Program-made: the position numbers and the translations under genes
Origin: Acidaminococcus hominis
Lineage (GTDB): Bacteria; Bacillota; Negativicutes; Acidaminococcales; Acidaminococcaceae
Reading direction: 5' to 3'
Length of the DNA: 64,000 nucleotides
Assembly: GCF_900291475.1 (NCBI RefSeq)
Contig: NZ_OLMM01000004.1
Coordinates: 322,028-386,027, forward strand
The notes under the pieces: model-generated
Databases searched by the model: none
What the model was told of the DNA's origin: nothing
What the model saw: the letters and a program-made list of their open reading frames with translations, nothing else
Shown here: piece after piece, positions 51,750 through 60,916 of the stretch
How positions within the stretch are numbered: position 1 is the stretch's first letter
Layout of the letters: the number at the start of each line of letters is the position of its first letter

Positions 51750-52133
51750 TTAGGCGTCTTCCAGTTTTTTCCGGATGGGAATGGGCCGGCCTGCCTCGTT
51801 GATGGAGACATAGGTAAAGACCCCGTCCGCCGCCTTAATGGGCGCCGCGTCTTCCGTTTCCGGCTCCAGATAGGCCACCACCTCCACGTCCAGGGAGCTG
51901 CGGCCCACCCGGATGACCCGGCCTTCCAGCTGCAGCACCGTGCCGTAGTGGATGGGCACGTAGAAATTGATGCTTTTCACTGCTGCCGTGGTCACCCGGG
52001 TCCAGGTAAAGCGATGGGCCGTAATCCCCGTCACTTCGTCCATCCAGCCCATCAGGGTGCCCCCAAACAGATTTCCCGCGGAGTTGGCCATATTCAGCAT
52101 CACCGAACGGGTCATGGTGCAGGTGGCAGTCAT
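51750..52133 (-). CDS. Acyl-CoA thioesterase, YciA/BACH-type hotdog
   Basis: 127-residue single hotdog domain: the LNMANSAGNLFGGTLMGWMD then EVTG motif holds the catalytic region of YciA/cytosolic acyl-CoA hydrolases, followed by FTWTRVTTAAVKSINFYVPI and YGTVLQLEGRVIRVGRSSLD. Hydrolyses acyl-CoA esters; chain preference unknown. Overlaps the SGNH esterase gene by 4 nt, so cotranscribed. Confidence 0.85.
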   Translation of the reverse strand: MTATCTMTRSVMLNMANSAGNLFGGTLMGWMDEVTGITAHRFTWTRVTTAAVKSINFYVPIHYGTVLQLEGRVIRVGRSSLDVEVVAYLEPETEDAAPIKAADGVFTYVSINEAGRPIPIRKKLEDA

Positions 52134-52726
52134 GCCAGGGCCCTGCTTTCCTCCATGAGTTTCACAAAAGCAGCGGCCACAGCCTTGTAGCCTTCTGCGT
52201 TGGGATGGAGCCCGTCCAGCAGCAGTTCCTTGCCGCTTTCTGCAGCGGCCTTGGTCAGCACTTCCTGAAAGTCCAGCACCGGAAGGTTCCGGCGGGCAGC
52301 TTCTTCGTCCAGCCAGGCCCGGTAGGTTTTCAGGGCCTCATTGTGCTTGTCCACTTCACTGGGCACCTGCCAGCCGGCTTCGGCACTTTTCAGGGTAGTC
52401 AGCGGCGGCTTGCCCAGCACAATCACCTTCAGCCCGGCTTCCTGGGCCTTATCCAGGGTCACCTGGATATTTTCTTCGATGGAGCTCATGGGTTCATCCA
52501 GCATGATATCCCGCATGCCGCACAGGATAAAGACCCCGTCGGCATTTTCGTTCAGCACATCATAGGGGAACATCCCCCGCATCACCAGGGTCAGTTTGCC
52601 GCCGGCAGCGTTGTTCACCACTTCCAGGCCCAGCTTTTTGCCGGCAATGTCCGGCCAGGTTTCTGTTAACGTTACGTTGGGGCAGCTTACCAAGCTGTCA
52701 CCGATAAAAGCCATTTTCATAGTCAT
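52130..52726 (-). CDS. SGNH/GDSL-family hydrolase
   Basis: 198 residues. Block I KMAFIGDSLVSCPN (nucleophile Ser), block II Gly in NAAGGKL, block III in ILCGMRDIML (family Asn replaced by Arg-Asp context), and block V LLDGLHPNAEGYKAVA with the Asp-x-x-His pair. No signal peptide, so cytoplasmic. Likely an esterase or thioesterase. Start is 52726 or the ATG at 52720. Follows the M20 gene by 10 nt and overlaps the thioesterase. Confidence 0.82.
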   Translation of the reverse strand: MTMKMAFIGDSLVSCPNVTLTETWPDIAGKKLGLEVVNNAAGGKLTLVMRGMFPYDVLNENADGVFILCGMRDIMLDEPMSSIEENIQVTLDKAQEAGLKVIVLGKPPLTTLKSAEAGWQVPSEVDKHNEALKTYRAWLDEEAARRNLPVLDFQEVLTKAAAESGKELLLDGLHPNAEGYKAVAAAFVKLMEESRALA

Positions 52727-52736
52727 TCTCCTTATT

Positions 52737-53945
52737 TTAGGTGCGGGCGCTGAAATCCTTGCCCGCCTTCAGCTGCTGCAGTGCGTTGATGGCCAGCTGG
52801 CTCATCAGCCGGGAACCGACCACCAGGGCCTGTTCATCCGGGCAGAATTTGGCGTTGTGCAGACCGTGGACGGGCTGGTCTTTGATGCCGCAGCCCAGCC
52901 ACAGGAAGGCGCCGGGCACCTTCTGCAGGTAGAAGCCAAAGTCTTCGGCGGTAAGGTCCGGGGAAATACCGGGCACCAGGGCCTCGTCCCCCAGCACCTG
53001 GCGCACCGTTTCTGCTGCCAGCTGGGCCGGTACCGGCCAATTGTCCAGTACCGGGTAGCCATAGAAATATTGGAAATCGTAGTCGATGCCGGCACTGAGC
53101 TTCAGCCCTTCCAGAATGCCCTTGATGAATTCCGGAATCTTTTTCCGGTTGTCTTCATCCAGGGTCCGGATGGTGCCTTCCAGGGTCACTTCCCCGGGTA
53201 CCACATTGTACCGGGAACCGCCCTGGATGGTGCCGAAATTGATGGTGGCCGTAGCCAGGGGGCTGATCCGCCGGCTGACAATATGGCTCACCTGCTGCAG
53301 GAAGTCGGCAGCCGCCATAATGGCATCCACCCCTTCCTGGGGATGTCCGGCATGGGACGTTTTCCCTTTGATAATCACCTTGATCCGGTCGGAGCCGGCC
53401 ATTAAGGCGCCGGCCTTAACCCCTACCTGGCCGCATAGGAAAGTGGGCCACATATGGAGGCCAAAAACCCCCTGGACCCCGTCCAAAAAGCCGTCCTGCA
53501 TCATGTACCGGGCACCGCCGGTAGGAGACATTTCTTCCGAGGGCTGGAACAGCACCCGGACGCTGCCTGCCAGTTCGTCCTTCCGGCGCAGCAGGCGCAG
53601 GATGGTCTCCAGCAAAGTGGTGATATGCATATCATGGCCGCAGGCGTGCATGACCCCAGGGTTTTGGGAAGCATAGGGCAGACCCGTAGCTTCCGTTACG
53701 GACAGGGCATCCATATCCGCCCGCAGGGCAACCATAGGGCCGGGCTGCGCCCCTTGAATAGTAGCAGCCACCCCGTAGTGGCCCTTGCCCCGGACCGGGT
53801 TAAGGCCCAGCTCCGTCAATATATCAAAAACCTTTTGGGACGTTTGTATTTCTTTGGTGCTGACTTCCGGGTGTTCATGGAACCAGCGGCGCCAGGCCAC
53901 ACATTGGGCCTGCAATTCTTCTTCAGTCATTTTCTGTACATCCAT
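52737..53945 (-). CDS. M20-family amidohydrolase (IAA-amino-acid/hippurate hydrolase type)
   Basis: 402 residues from the ATG at 53945 (GGAGGGG upstream). Peptidase M20 fold with metal motif MHACGHDMHITTLLE, catalytic LFQPSEEMSPTGGARYMMQD, the dimerization-domain start KGKTSHAGHPQEGVDAIMAA, and a C-terminal TAEDFGFYL. Cleaves N-acyl amino acids or similar amides. The order M20, SGNH, thioesterase suggests a small operon handling acylated compounds. Confidence 0.88.
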   Translation of the reverse strand: MDVQKMTEEELQAQCVAWRRWFHEHPEVSTKEIQTSQKVFDILTELGLNPVRGKGHYGVAATIQGAQPGPMVALRADMDALSVTEATGLPYASQNPGVMHACGHDMHITTLLETILRLLRRKDELAGSVRVLFQPSEEMSPTGGARYMMQDGFLDGVQGVFGLHMWPTFLCGQVGVKAGALMAGSDRIKVIIKGKTSHAGHPQEGVDAIMAAADFLQQVSHIVSRRISPLATATINFGTIQGGSRYNVVPGEVTLEGTIRTLDEDNRKKIPEFIKGILEGLKLSAGIDYDFQYFYGYPVLDNWPVPAQLAAETVRQVLGDEALVPGISPDLTAEDFGFYLQKVPGAFLWLGCGIKDQPVHGLHNAKFCPDEQALVVGSRLMSQLAINALQQLKAGKDFSART

Positions 53946-54072
53946 AGATTTCCCCTCCAACCTTGATGTTCCAGGCAGCTTCCCCACTCCAGAGGAAATT
54001 TCCTGGTAAGGCTATTCTAACACGGAAACAGGGTTTGGGAAATGGTTTCCCCGGGTCCCCTTCCCGGCAGAG

Positions 54073-54102
54073 AAAAAGCCCCCGTCCCAAGGGACGGAGG
54101 CT
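54073..54102 (-). terminator. Terminator of nrdDG
   Basis: AGCCCCCGTCCC (54077-54088) pairs with GGGACGGAGGCT (54091-54102) with one mismatch; minus strand TTTTTC follows, 15 nt past nrdG. Confidence 0.85.
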
Positions 54103-54116
54103 CAGTACTACAGGAT

Positions 54117-54656
54117 TCAGGCGTAATCGGCACCTTCCCAGAGGACAATCTTTCCAGTTTTCAGGGATGCGGGAACGTTGATGATCCGCTGGTTCCGGCT
54201 GCCCTTAAAGCGCAGGTTCAAATCCTTCTCGGCGTCCACAAACTCGCCATCTACCAGGATATCCAGGTATCCCAGCATTTCCCGGGTAATTTCCGGGTCC
54301 CCCACCTTGCCGGCCAGCAGCTCCGTATCGTACAGATAGCCGCTGTAGCACCAGATGGTCTTTTCCGGAAACCGTTCCCGGATGTGACGCAGGAGGCCTA
54401 CCAAAACTGCCTGGTTGGCGGGTTCAAAGGGTTCCCCGCCCAACAGGGAAAAGCCCCTGATGTAACTAGGTTCCAGGTCTTCCATAATTTCTTGCACGGC
54501 TTCGGACCCAAAGGGTTTGCCGTATTGGAAGTCCCACGCCTCCTGGTTAAAGCAGTTCTTGCAGTGATGGGTGCAGCCGCTGACGTACAGGGATACCCGG
54601 ACGCCGGGGCCGTTGGCCACGTCACATTTTTTTATGACAGCGTAATTCACGAACAA
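54117..54656 (-). CDS. nrdG: Anaerobic ribonucleotide reductase activating protein NrdG
   Basis: Radical-SAM activase that installs the glycyl radical on NrdD. 179 residues, cluster motif YVSGCTHHCKNCFNQEAWDF (C-x3-C-x2-C) near residue 27, then FSLLGGEPFEPANQAVLVGL and IWCYSGYLYD, typical for NrdG. Follows nrdD by 8 nt. Confidence 0.96.
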   Translation of the reverse strand: MFVNYAVIKKCDVANGPGVRVSLYVSGCTHHCKNCFNQEAWDFQYGKPFGSEAVQEIMEDLEPSYIRGFSLLGGEPFEPANQAVLVGLLRHIRERFPEKTIWCYSGYLYDTELLAGKVGDPEITREMLGYLDILVDGEFVDAEKDLNLRFKGSRNQRIINVPASLKTGKIVLWEGADYA

Positions 54657-54664
54657 AAGCCTCC

Positions 54665-56797
54665 TTACAGGTGTAATACTCTGGATTTGATTTCTTTGGT
54701 CTTGCCTACATTCCAGAAGTTTTCACCCAGGTAGCCGCAGGTCCGGCGGGTTACGTTCATCTTGGACTGGTCTTTGTTATGGCATTGCGGGCATTCCCAT
54801 TCCAGGTTGTCGTTGATCATAATCTCTCCATCAAAGCCGCAGACCTGGCAGTAGTCGGATTTGGTGTTGAATTCCGCATACTGGATATTATCGTAAATGA
54901 ACCGGACCACATCTTCAATGGCCGTGGGGTTCTTCTTCATGTTGGGCACTTCTACGTAGGAAATGCAGCCGCCGGAAGAAATGGGCTGGAACTGGCTTTC
55001 AAATTTAAATTTGGAGAAAGCGTCGATGGGTTCCCGTACATCCACATGGTAGGAGTTGGTGTAGTAGCCCTTATCGGTAATATCGGGGATGGTACCAAAG
55101 CGTTCCTTGTCGATCCGGGCAAAACGGTAGCACAGGGATTCTGCCGGGGTGCCGTACAGGGCAAAGCCCAGGCCGGTCTGTTCCTTCCATTCGTCGCAGG
55201 CCTTGCGCAGACGCTTCATCACCCGCATAGCGAATTCTTCCCCTTCCGGGGTGGTTTGGCTGACGCCCTTCATAGCCTTGGTGCATTCGTACAGGCCGAT
55301 GTAGCCCAGGCTCAGGGTGGAGTAGCCGCCTTCCAGCAGCTTGTCGATGGTTTCGCCCTTCTTCAGCCGGGCAATGGCGCCGTTCTGCCAATGGATGGGG
55401 CTGACATCGCTGCGAATGCCTTTCAGGGCGTTGTGGCGCACCATCAGGGCTTCGTAGCACAGCTGCAGCCGTTCGTCCAGCAGCTTCCAGAATTTGTCTT
55501 CATCGCCTTTGGCAATGATGCCAATCTGGGGCAGGTTCAGGGAAACTACGCCCTGATTGAAACGGCCTTCGAATTTATAGTTGCCCTTTTCATCCTTCCA
55601 GGGAGACAGGAAGGAACGGCAGCCCATGGGAGAGAACACATTCCCCTGGTAGATTTCCTTCATCTTCTTGGCAGAAATGTAGTCCGGGTACATCCGTTTG
55701 ATGGAGCAGCGTACGGCCAGCTCGGTCAGATAGTCGTACTTGCCGCCCTTCAGGCAGTTATTTTCGTCCAGCACATACACCAGTTTGGGGAAGGCCGGGG
55801 TCACATACACGCCCACTTCGTTCTTGATGCCCTGGAGCCGCTGCTTCAGGATTTCTTCGATGATTTGGGCATTTTCCTCAATGTATTCGTCCTGGGGATC
55901 CAGGTGCATGAACAGCGTTACAAAGGGGGATTGGCCGTTGGTGGTCATCAAGGTGTTGATCTGGTATTGGATGGTCTGGACGCCGCTGGCCAGTTCATCC
56001 TTCATCCGGCTGTCCAGCACAGCTTCCATGTCCTCTTTGGACATTTGGCCATGGGTGGTTTCCAGCAGGCGTTTCTTGAATTTTTCCCGGCTCCGGCGCA
56101 GGTACTTGCCCAAATGGGATACATCTACGGACTGGCCGCCGTATTGGGCAGAAGCCACGGAAGCAATAATCTGGGTCATTACGGTGCAGGCTACCTGGAA
56201 GCTCTTGGGGCTTTCAATCAGCTTGCCGTGCATAACCGTGCCGTTGTCCAGCATGTCGCCCAGGTTTACCAGGCAGCAGTTGAACATGGGCTGGATGAAA
56301 TAATCGGCATCATGGAAGTGGATGACACCGTCATCGTGGGCCCGGGAAATTTTTTCCGGCAGCACCACCCGGCGGGTCAGGTCCCGGGAAACTTCCCCGG
56401 CAATCAAGTCACGCTGGGTGGAAACCATTACCGCGTTCTTGTTGGAGTTTTCTTCCATAACGTCCTTATTCTTGTTGCTGATCAAAGACAGGATGGAGTC
56501 GTCAGTGGTATTGGCCTTGCGGACCAGTGCCCGGTTGTACCGGTAAATGATGTAGGCCTTGGCCAGGGCATAACGGCCCCGGGTCATGATCTGTTTTTCC
56601 ACCATATCCTGGATATCTTCCACCAGCAGTCTGGTTTTTTGCTTGTGCTCCACGAAAGAAGCGATCTCTTCAATATCTTCCAGCGGAAGCTGCTCTTTTT
56701 CCTCTACGGCCTTGTTGGCCTTTTGAATGGCTGTTACGATTTTGCTGCGGTCAAAAGTTACCGTAGAACCGTCGCGCTTGATTACTTTTTTAGCCAT
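54665..56797 (-). CDS. nrdD: Anaerobic ribonucleoside-triphosphate reductase NrdD
   Basis: Class III ribonucleotide reductase, 710 residues. N-terminal ATP-cone (KRDGSTVTFDRSKIVTAIQK), body with the active-site region, C-terminal zinc site (CQVCGFDG and CPQCHN) and glycyl-radical motif RRTCGYLGENFWN near residue 690. Oxygen-sensitive, fitting a strict anaerobe. Promoter carries candidate NrdR boxes; nrdG follows and a terminator ends the unit. Confidence 0.97.
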   Translation of the reverse strand: MAKKVIKRDGSTVTFDRSKIVTAIQKANKAVEEKEQLPLEDIEEIASFVEHKQKTRLLVEDIQDMVEKQIMTRGRYALAKAYIIYRYNRALVRKANTTDDSILSLISNKNKDVMEENSNKNAVMVSTQRDLIAGEVSRDLTRRVVLPEKISRAHDDGVIHFHDADYFIQPMFNCCLVNLGDMLDNGTVMHGKLIESPKSFQVACTVMTQIIASVASAQYGGQSVDVSHLGKYLRRSREKFKKRLLETTHGQMSKEDMEAVLDSRMKDELASGVQTIQYQINTLMTTNGQSPFVTLFMHLDPQDEYIEENAQIIEEILKQRLQGIKNEVGVYVTPAFPKLVYVLDENNCLKGGKYDYLTELAVRCSIKRMYPDYISAKKMKEIYQGNVFSPMGCRSFLSPWKDEKGNYKFEGRFNQGVVSLNLPQIGIIAKGDEDKFWKLLDERLQLCYEALMVRHNALKGIRSDVSPIHWQNGAIARLKKGETIDKLLEGGYSTLSLGYIGLYECTKAMKGVSQTTPEGEEFAMRVMKRLRKACDEWKEQTGLGFALYGTPAESLCYRFARIDKERFGTIPDITDKGYYTNSYHVDVREPIDAFSKFKFESQFQPISSGGCISYVEVPNMKKNPTAIEDVVRFIYDNIQYAEFNTKSDYCQVCGFDGEIMINDNLEWECPQCHNKDQSKMNVTRRTCGYLGENFWNVGKTKEIKSRVLHL

Positions 56798-56826
56798 ACC
56801 CGATCCCTCTCTCCTGAATTTTTTCT

Positions 56827-56919
56827 ACGCAATATATTGTCATTCTTTTATATACAGTTATTTTTGACTGCCCTAATATCATACAATATCTCGAACCATT
56901 TCGCAACTACATATTGTGT
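56827..56919 (-). promoter_or_regulatory. nrdD promoter with candidate NrdR boxes
   Basis: Minus strand TTGCGA (56901-56906), 17 nt, TATGAT (56878-56883). Boxes resembling the NrdR consensus acaCwAtATaTwGtgt: plus strand CAACTACATATTGTGT (56904-56919, 13 of 16), ATACAATATCTCGAAC (56881-56896, weaker) over the -10 and spacer, and ACGCAATATATTGTCA (56827-56842) in the leader. Confidence 0.5.
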
Positions 56920-57039
56920 AAACATCAACGTAAATACACCCAAAACACAACAGGCTGTGTGTTCTCGCAAAGCGGACAAAGATTACGCTTTTGCCTTTTT
57001 CCGTTTCAATCTGTCTTTTTATCTATTTTTTCAGAGGCC

Positions 57040-57069
57040 AAAAAAGGCGGAGGAATGAGCCCTCCGCCT
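57040..57069 (-). terminator. Terminator of the M20/YfcC operon
   Basis: AGGCGGAGG (57045-57053) pairs with CCTCCGCCT (57061-57069); minus strand TTTTTT follows. 20 nt past the M20 stop. Confidence 0.8.
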
Positions 57070-57088
57070 AGTTGATAATATTTATTGT

Positions 57089-58288
57089 TTACACTTCATT
57101 ATTGTTTTCCGCAGACAATCTGGCCCGAAATTCTTCCTGAATTTTTTGTAACTCTTCTGGCTGCTGAACCAATTCCAAAATGGTATCCGCCAGAATTTTG
57201 GCTCCAAACACAATGGCCTTATGGGCCGCCTCCGACTTGCCGGCCTGGATAAAGGCTTCCGAATGGGATACCGTTCCCGGGGGAACAAAGGCTACCCGGA
57301 TGCAGGAGCCGGGAACCCGGTGCATTACATTGGCAAAGTCCGTGGACCCGGTCCGCTCCCGGGGCGGCTGGCAGTTGGGAGCCTTCAGCTGCCGGGCGTG
57401 GCGCATCAGGATATCGTTTAAGGTCAGGTTGGGAATCTTGTTGTCCAGCAGTTTGCCCAGCTGGTATTCCACCTGGGTTTCCGTCATCAGGGCGGCCCCC
57501 TGGTAGATTTTCTCCAGCCGCTGCATCAGCCCCTTCACTTCCCCCACTGTATTGCCCCGGACCATTACCTGGGCCTGGGTAAAGCTGGGGACCACATTGG
57601 CAGCGGTGCCGCCGGCGTTCAAAATGTTGTAATGGATCCGCACATCGTCGGGCACATGCTCCCGCAGGCACTCAATGCCGTGGAAAGCCAGCACCATGGC
57701 GTCCAGGGAGCTTCGGCCGTCTTCCGGCTTTAGGGCTGCATGGGCCGCCTTCCCATGGTAGGTCAGGGTGTATTCCCCGTTGGCCAGGCATTTGATATCC
57801 GTCTGGGTGGCGGGGCCCCCGTGCATCATAAGGGCCACATCCAGTTCCTCAAAGGTCACCCCATTTTCAATCATAATGTATTTGCCGCTGATATTTTCTT
57901 CCCCGGGGGTGCCGTATACCGTCAGGGTAAAGGGTCTGTCCCCAGCTACCTTTTTGATGGCCGCAGCAGCGCCCAAAATGGCCGGTCCCTGCATTTGATG
58001 GCCGCAGCCATGTCCCATACCGGCTAGGGCATCATATTCGCACAGAAGGCCAAAATTGGGGCCCCCTTCCCCGTTTTTCCAAACGGCCTTAAAGGCTGTG
58101 GGCAGGGTAGCCAGTCCCCGGGTTACGGTAAAGCCCTGCTGCTCCAGATAATCCGTCAGCAGCCCGCTGGCATACACCTCGTTGGGCCCCACCTCCGGGT
58201 GATCATAAATGGCATCGGACAGCTGCCACAATTGGGGCGCCAATTCATCAATCCAGGCATTGGCCTGGGCAATTTTCTGTTCCAGCAT
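57089..58288 (-). CDS. M20-family amidohydrolase (ACY1L2/AbgB-like)
   Basis: 399 residues, GAAGGAG before the ATG. Metal motif GMGHGCGHQMQGPAILGAAA, catalytic YGTPGEENISGKYIMIENGV, LTYHGKAAHAALKPEDGRSS, and C-terminal ERTGSTDFANVMHRVPGSCI. The pattern fits the AbgB/PM20D2 branch that cleaves dipeptides or N-acylated amino acids such as aminobenzoyl-glutamate. Follows the YfcC-type transporter by 27 nt: an import-and-hydrolyse pair. Confidence 0.88.
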   Translation of the reverse strand: MLEQKIAQANAWIDELAPQLWQLSDAIYDHPEVGPNEVYASGLLTDYLEQQGFTVTRGLATLPTAFKAVWKNGEGGPNFGLLCEYDALAGMGHGCGHQMQGPAILGAAAAIKKVAGDRPFTLTVYGTPGEENISGKYIMIENGVTFEELDVALMMHGGPATQTDIKCLANGEYTLTYHGKAAHAALKPEDGRSSLDAMVLAFHGIECLREHVPDDVRIHYNILNAGGTAANVVPSFTQAQVMVRGNTVGEVKGLMQRLEKIYQGAALMTETQVEYQLGKLLDNKIPNLTLNDILMRHARQLKAPNCQPPRERTGSTDFANVMHRVPGSCIRVAFVPPGTVSHSEAFIQAGKSEAAHKAIVFGAKILADTILELVQQPEELQKIQEEFRARLSAENNNEV

Positions 58289-58315
58289 GTTGTCTCCTTC
58301 TTTCTTGGCAAAGTT

Positions 58316-59737
58316 TTACATCGGTCCCAGCTGGATAAATTGGGCAATGGCCGCCAGGATGCAGCCCACCACCAGCCAGATGAGAAACATTTTCCACATA
58401 AACCGCATCCACCGGTCGTAGGGGATGTTGGTCACGGACAGGGAACCCATAAGCGCTGTGGAGGTAGGCAGGATGTAGTTGCAGAACCCATCCCCAAAGT
58501 TGAAGGCCAGCACCATGGTCTGCCGGGTAACCCCCAGTACATCGGAAAGGGGCGTCAGGATGGGCATAACCGCCATCGCTTGGCCGCTGCCGCTAGTCAG
58601 GAAAACGTTGATGATGGTATTGGCCACCACCATGCCGGGAGCAATTACCACCGCCGGCAGCCCTTCCAGCATTTGGGACAGGGAATGGACAATGGTGTAG
58701 GTGATTTTTCCGTCGTTCATAATGGAACTGATGGCAGCTGCCATACCGATGATGTAGGCAGCCCCCAGCATCTTTTTGCTGCCCTCAATAATGTCCTTGC
58801 ACACTTCGTTGGCGCTGGCGCCGCACAATAAATCTGCAGCTACCGCATAAACCAGGAACATGGCAGACATGTGATTCATTCTCCACTGCCAAACAATTGT
58901 GCCATAGATGATAAAAGCAAAAACTACAATCAGCAGAATAAGGGGAATAATTTTTTTGGTAGTCAGTTTTCCGGTTGCTTCCAAATCCAGCGTGCCTTCC
59001 CGCTGGAGAGTTTCCTGGTCCAGGTCGTACATGGGACTCAGCTCCGGTTTGGCTTTCACCTTATTGGCATACCGGATCAGAAAGATATTGGTCACAATGT
59101 AATACACCACAAAGCAGAAGGACCGGTAGCCCAAGCCGGAATAGGGCGGTAGCTCCGCAATGTTCTGGGCCACCAGGGTGGTCGATACATTCAGGGTCCC
59201 CGTAGAAAAACCAATAGCTCCACCCAGCAGCATAATGGAAGCCCCAGAAATGGAATCCAGGCCCATGGCCATGCTCAGCATCACCATCACTGGCGCAAAG
59301 GGAATAAAGGTATTCACGGCCTGGGTGGTGCAGATTAACCCAAATAGCAGGGTCAGGGCCGGGATAAAGATGTACAGCCGGTCCGAGAATTTCCGGGCGC
59401 CAATGGCCAAAAGGGCCTGGAGCGAGCCGGTTTTCGTCACCACATGGAAGGCGGCCCCGGAGAAGAAGATGATCATCATCAGTTCCGCCCTCTGCACACA
59501 GGCATTAATAATGTACAGAGGAATCAGCAAGGGGTTCACCCCGCTGCTCTGCACATAGTGGAAAGTTGCCGGATCCACCATTTTCCGGCCGCTGGCATTT
59601 TTCACGAAATCATACATCCCTGCGGGAATGATCCACGTAAGAAGCACCGCCAGCAATATCATCACGAAGATGATCACAAAAGTATGGGGTACTTCCATTT
59701 TTTTGACAGGTTTTCCTGCCGCCGCATTTGCTGTCAT
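58316..59737 (-). CDS. YfcC-family (DcuC/AbgT-like) membrane transporter
   Basis: 473 residues from the ATG at 59737 (GGGAGTAGGAAA upstream). About twelve membrane helices. The PF03606-type pattern includes KKMEVPHTFVIIFVMILLAV, LTWIIPAGMYDFV and the C-terminal FLTSGSGQAMAVMPILTPLS then VLAFNFGDGFCNYILPTST. Family members carry C4-dicarboxylates, arginine/ornithine or peptide-like amides. With an M20 hydrolase behind it, uptake of an N-acyl amino acid or dipeptide is the best guess. Divergent from a LysR regulator. Confidence 0.85.
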   Translation of the reverse strand: MTANAAAGKPVKKMEVPHTFVIIFVMILLAVLLTWIIPAGMYDFVKNASGRKMVDPATFHYVQSSGVNPLLIPLYIINACVQRAELMMIIFFSGAAFHVVTKTGSLQALLAIGARKFSDRLYIFIPALTLLFGLICTTQAVNTFIPFAPVMVMLSMAMGLDSISGASIMLLGGAIGFSTGTLNVSTTLVAQNIAELPPYSGLGYRSFCFVVYYIVTNIFLIRYANKVKAKPELSPMYDLDQETLQREGTLDLEATGKLTTKKIIPLILLIVVFAFIIYGTIVWQWRMNHMSAMFLVYAVAADLLCGASANEVCKDIIEGSKKMLGAAYIIGMAAAISSIMNDGKITYTIVHSLSQMLEGLPAVVIAPGMVVANTIINVFLTSGSGQAMAVMPILTPLSDVLGVTRQTMVLAFNFGDGFCNYILPTSTALMGSLSVTNIPYDRWMRFMWKMFLIWLVVGCILAAIAQFIQLGPM

Positions 59738-59791
59738 TTTCCTACTCCCTTTCCGCAGCAGCCGTTGCGGGCTGCTGCCCTTGATAGGTTC

Positions 59792-59858
59792 ATTGTAAGA
59801 AAATTCAGCTTGTACGTCCAATTGTTCTATTTAATCTACTGATAGATTTTTTCTATCA
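59792..59858 (-). promoter_or_regulatory. Transporter promoter with LysR-type T-N11-A palindrome
   Basis: Minus strand TTGGAC (59816-59821), 18 nt, TACAAT (59792-59797). Perfect 7-bp-arm palindrome TGATAGA-N5-TCTATCA (59840-59858) contains T-N11-A and is centred 64 bp upstream of the predicted start, the usual recognition-site position for LysR activators. Confidence 0.6.
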
Positions 59859-59894
59859 TTTGTACAAAATACTGGCTTACCGCAGCAGCTTCCA

Positions 59895-59903
59895 TGCTAT
59901 AAT
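59895..59903 (+). promoter_or_regulatory. Extended -10 of the lysR gene
   Basis: TGCTATAAT (TATAAT at 59898-59903), 40 nt upstream of the regulator's ATG; poor -35. Confidence 0.5.
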
Positions 59904-59943
59904 GGATGAAAATCGGTAAATTTGTCCCTAAGGAGGCAGCAGC

Positions 59944-60870
59944 ATGACCTTTCCCCTGCGCCAGCTCCAATATCTCTGCGTGCTGGCAGAAACCGGCAGC
60001 TACCATACCGCTGCCCGCAAACTCTATATTACCCAGCCCACCCTCAGCATTGCCATCAAAAAGCTGGAGGAGTCCTTGGGGGTTCCCCTGTTCCTGCGGG
60101 ACGGCCGGTCGGTAACCCCCACCCCAGAAGGGGAGCTGGTCCTCGCCTACGCCCGGAAAATCTTGGACCTGGACCAGGAGCTGGCCAGTGCGCTGCTGCC
60201 CTTGCAGCAAAGGCGCCAAAACAGTCTGCGCATTGGCACCTACCTGATCTATTCTTCCCTTCTGATGCCCACCCTGATTGCCGCCTTCCACCGCACCCAT
60301 CCGGACGCCGAAATCAAGCTGACCCATGAGCACCACCAGGAACTGCTGCAAGGGCTGAAGAATAACCAATTTGATGTGATTCTCTCTATCCAGGATCAAC
60401 CGGACCCGGAATTTGCCCAGCGGCTGTTGAAGCGGGAACCCCTGCTGCTGGCCCTTTCTCCGGACCACCCGGCCTGTGCCCAGGCCATTCCCGTAGCCGG
60501 CTCTCCCTATTCTTTTCTGGATTTGGAAGCTCTGCCAAAGGAACTACTGCTTTTGCAGCGACCCTACCAGCAGGTGCGGCTCCAGGAAGATAAGCTGCTG
60601 AAAACCGCTGGATTAAACCAGGCAAGGTTCAAAGAAGTGGGCAGCATCGAAACGGCCGTGCGCCTGGCAGCGGAAGGAATGGGGGCTGCTTTCTGCATGA
60701 GTTCCTACGTCCATGCCCTGCACATTCCCAAGCCCATCCGCTATTTTCTTACAGGGGACCTGCAGACGGCTCCCTGGCTGACCCTGTCCTATGCCAAAGG
60801 CCAGGAACACAACCCTACCCTCCGGGCCTTTCTCCGGCTCACCCAGGAAACCGTGGCCCAAATACTGTAA
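59944..60870 (+). CDS. LysR-family transcriptional regulator
   Basis: 308 residues, AAGGAGG 7 nt before the ATG. N-terminal winged HTH MTFPLRQLQYLCVLAETGSY then HTAARKLYITQPTLSIAIKK, linker helix, and effector-binding domain from about residue 90 (SLRIGTYLIYSSLLMPTLIA). Divergent from the transporter and M20 genes; a T-N11-A palindrome lies between, so it probably activates them in response to the transported substrate. Confidence 0.93.
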   Translation: MTFPLRQLQYLCVLAETGSYHTAARKLYITQPTLSIAIKKLEESLGVPLFLRDGRSVTPTPEGELVLAYARKILDLDQELASALLPLQQRRQNSLRIGTYLIYSSLLMPTLIAAFHRTHPDAEIKLTHEHHQELLQGLKNNQFDVILSIQDQPDPEFAQRLLKREPLLLALSPDHPACAQAIPVAGSPYSFLDLEALPKELLLLQRPYQQVRLQEDKLLKTAGLNQARFKEVGSIETAVRLAAEGMGAAFCMSSYVHALHIPKPIRYFLTGDLQTAPWLTLSYAKGQEHNPTLRAFLRLTQETVAQIL

Positions 60871-60903
60871 AAGGCGTTTCTCCCCAGTTAGGAGAAACGC
60901 CTT
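60871..60903. terminator. Bidirectional terminator between lysR and CoA-transferase
   Basis: AAGGCGTTTCTCC (60871-60883) pairs with GGAGAAACGCCTT (60891-60903), a 13-bp perfect stem with T-runs on both strands. Confidence 0.95.
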
Positions 60904-60916
60904 TTGGTTTAGCTTG

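Noticed and set aside
54779..57058. 759-codon plus-strand open frame opposite nrdD
   Set aside because: Antisense shadow of nrdD; composition (His, Gly, Gln-rich) is that of a reverse-frame artefact.
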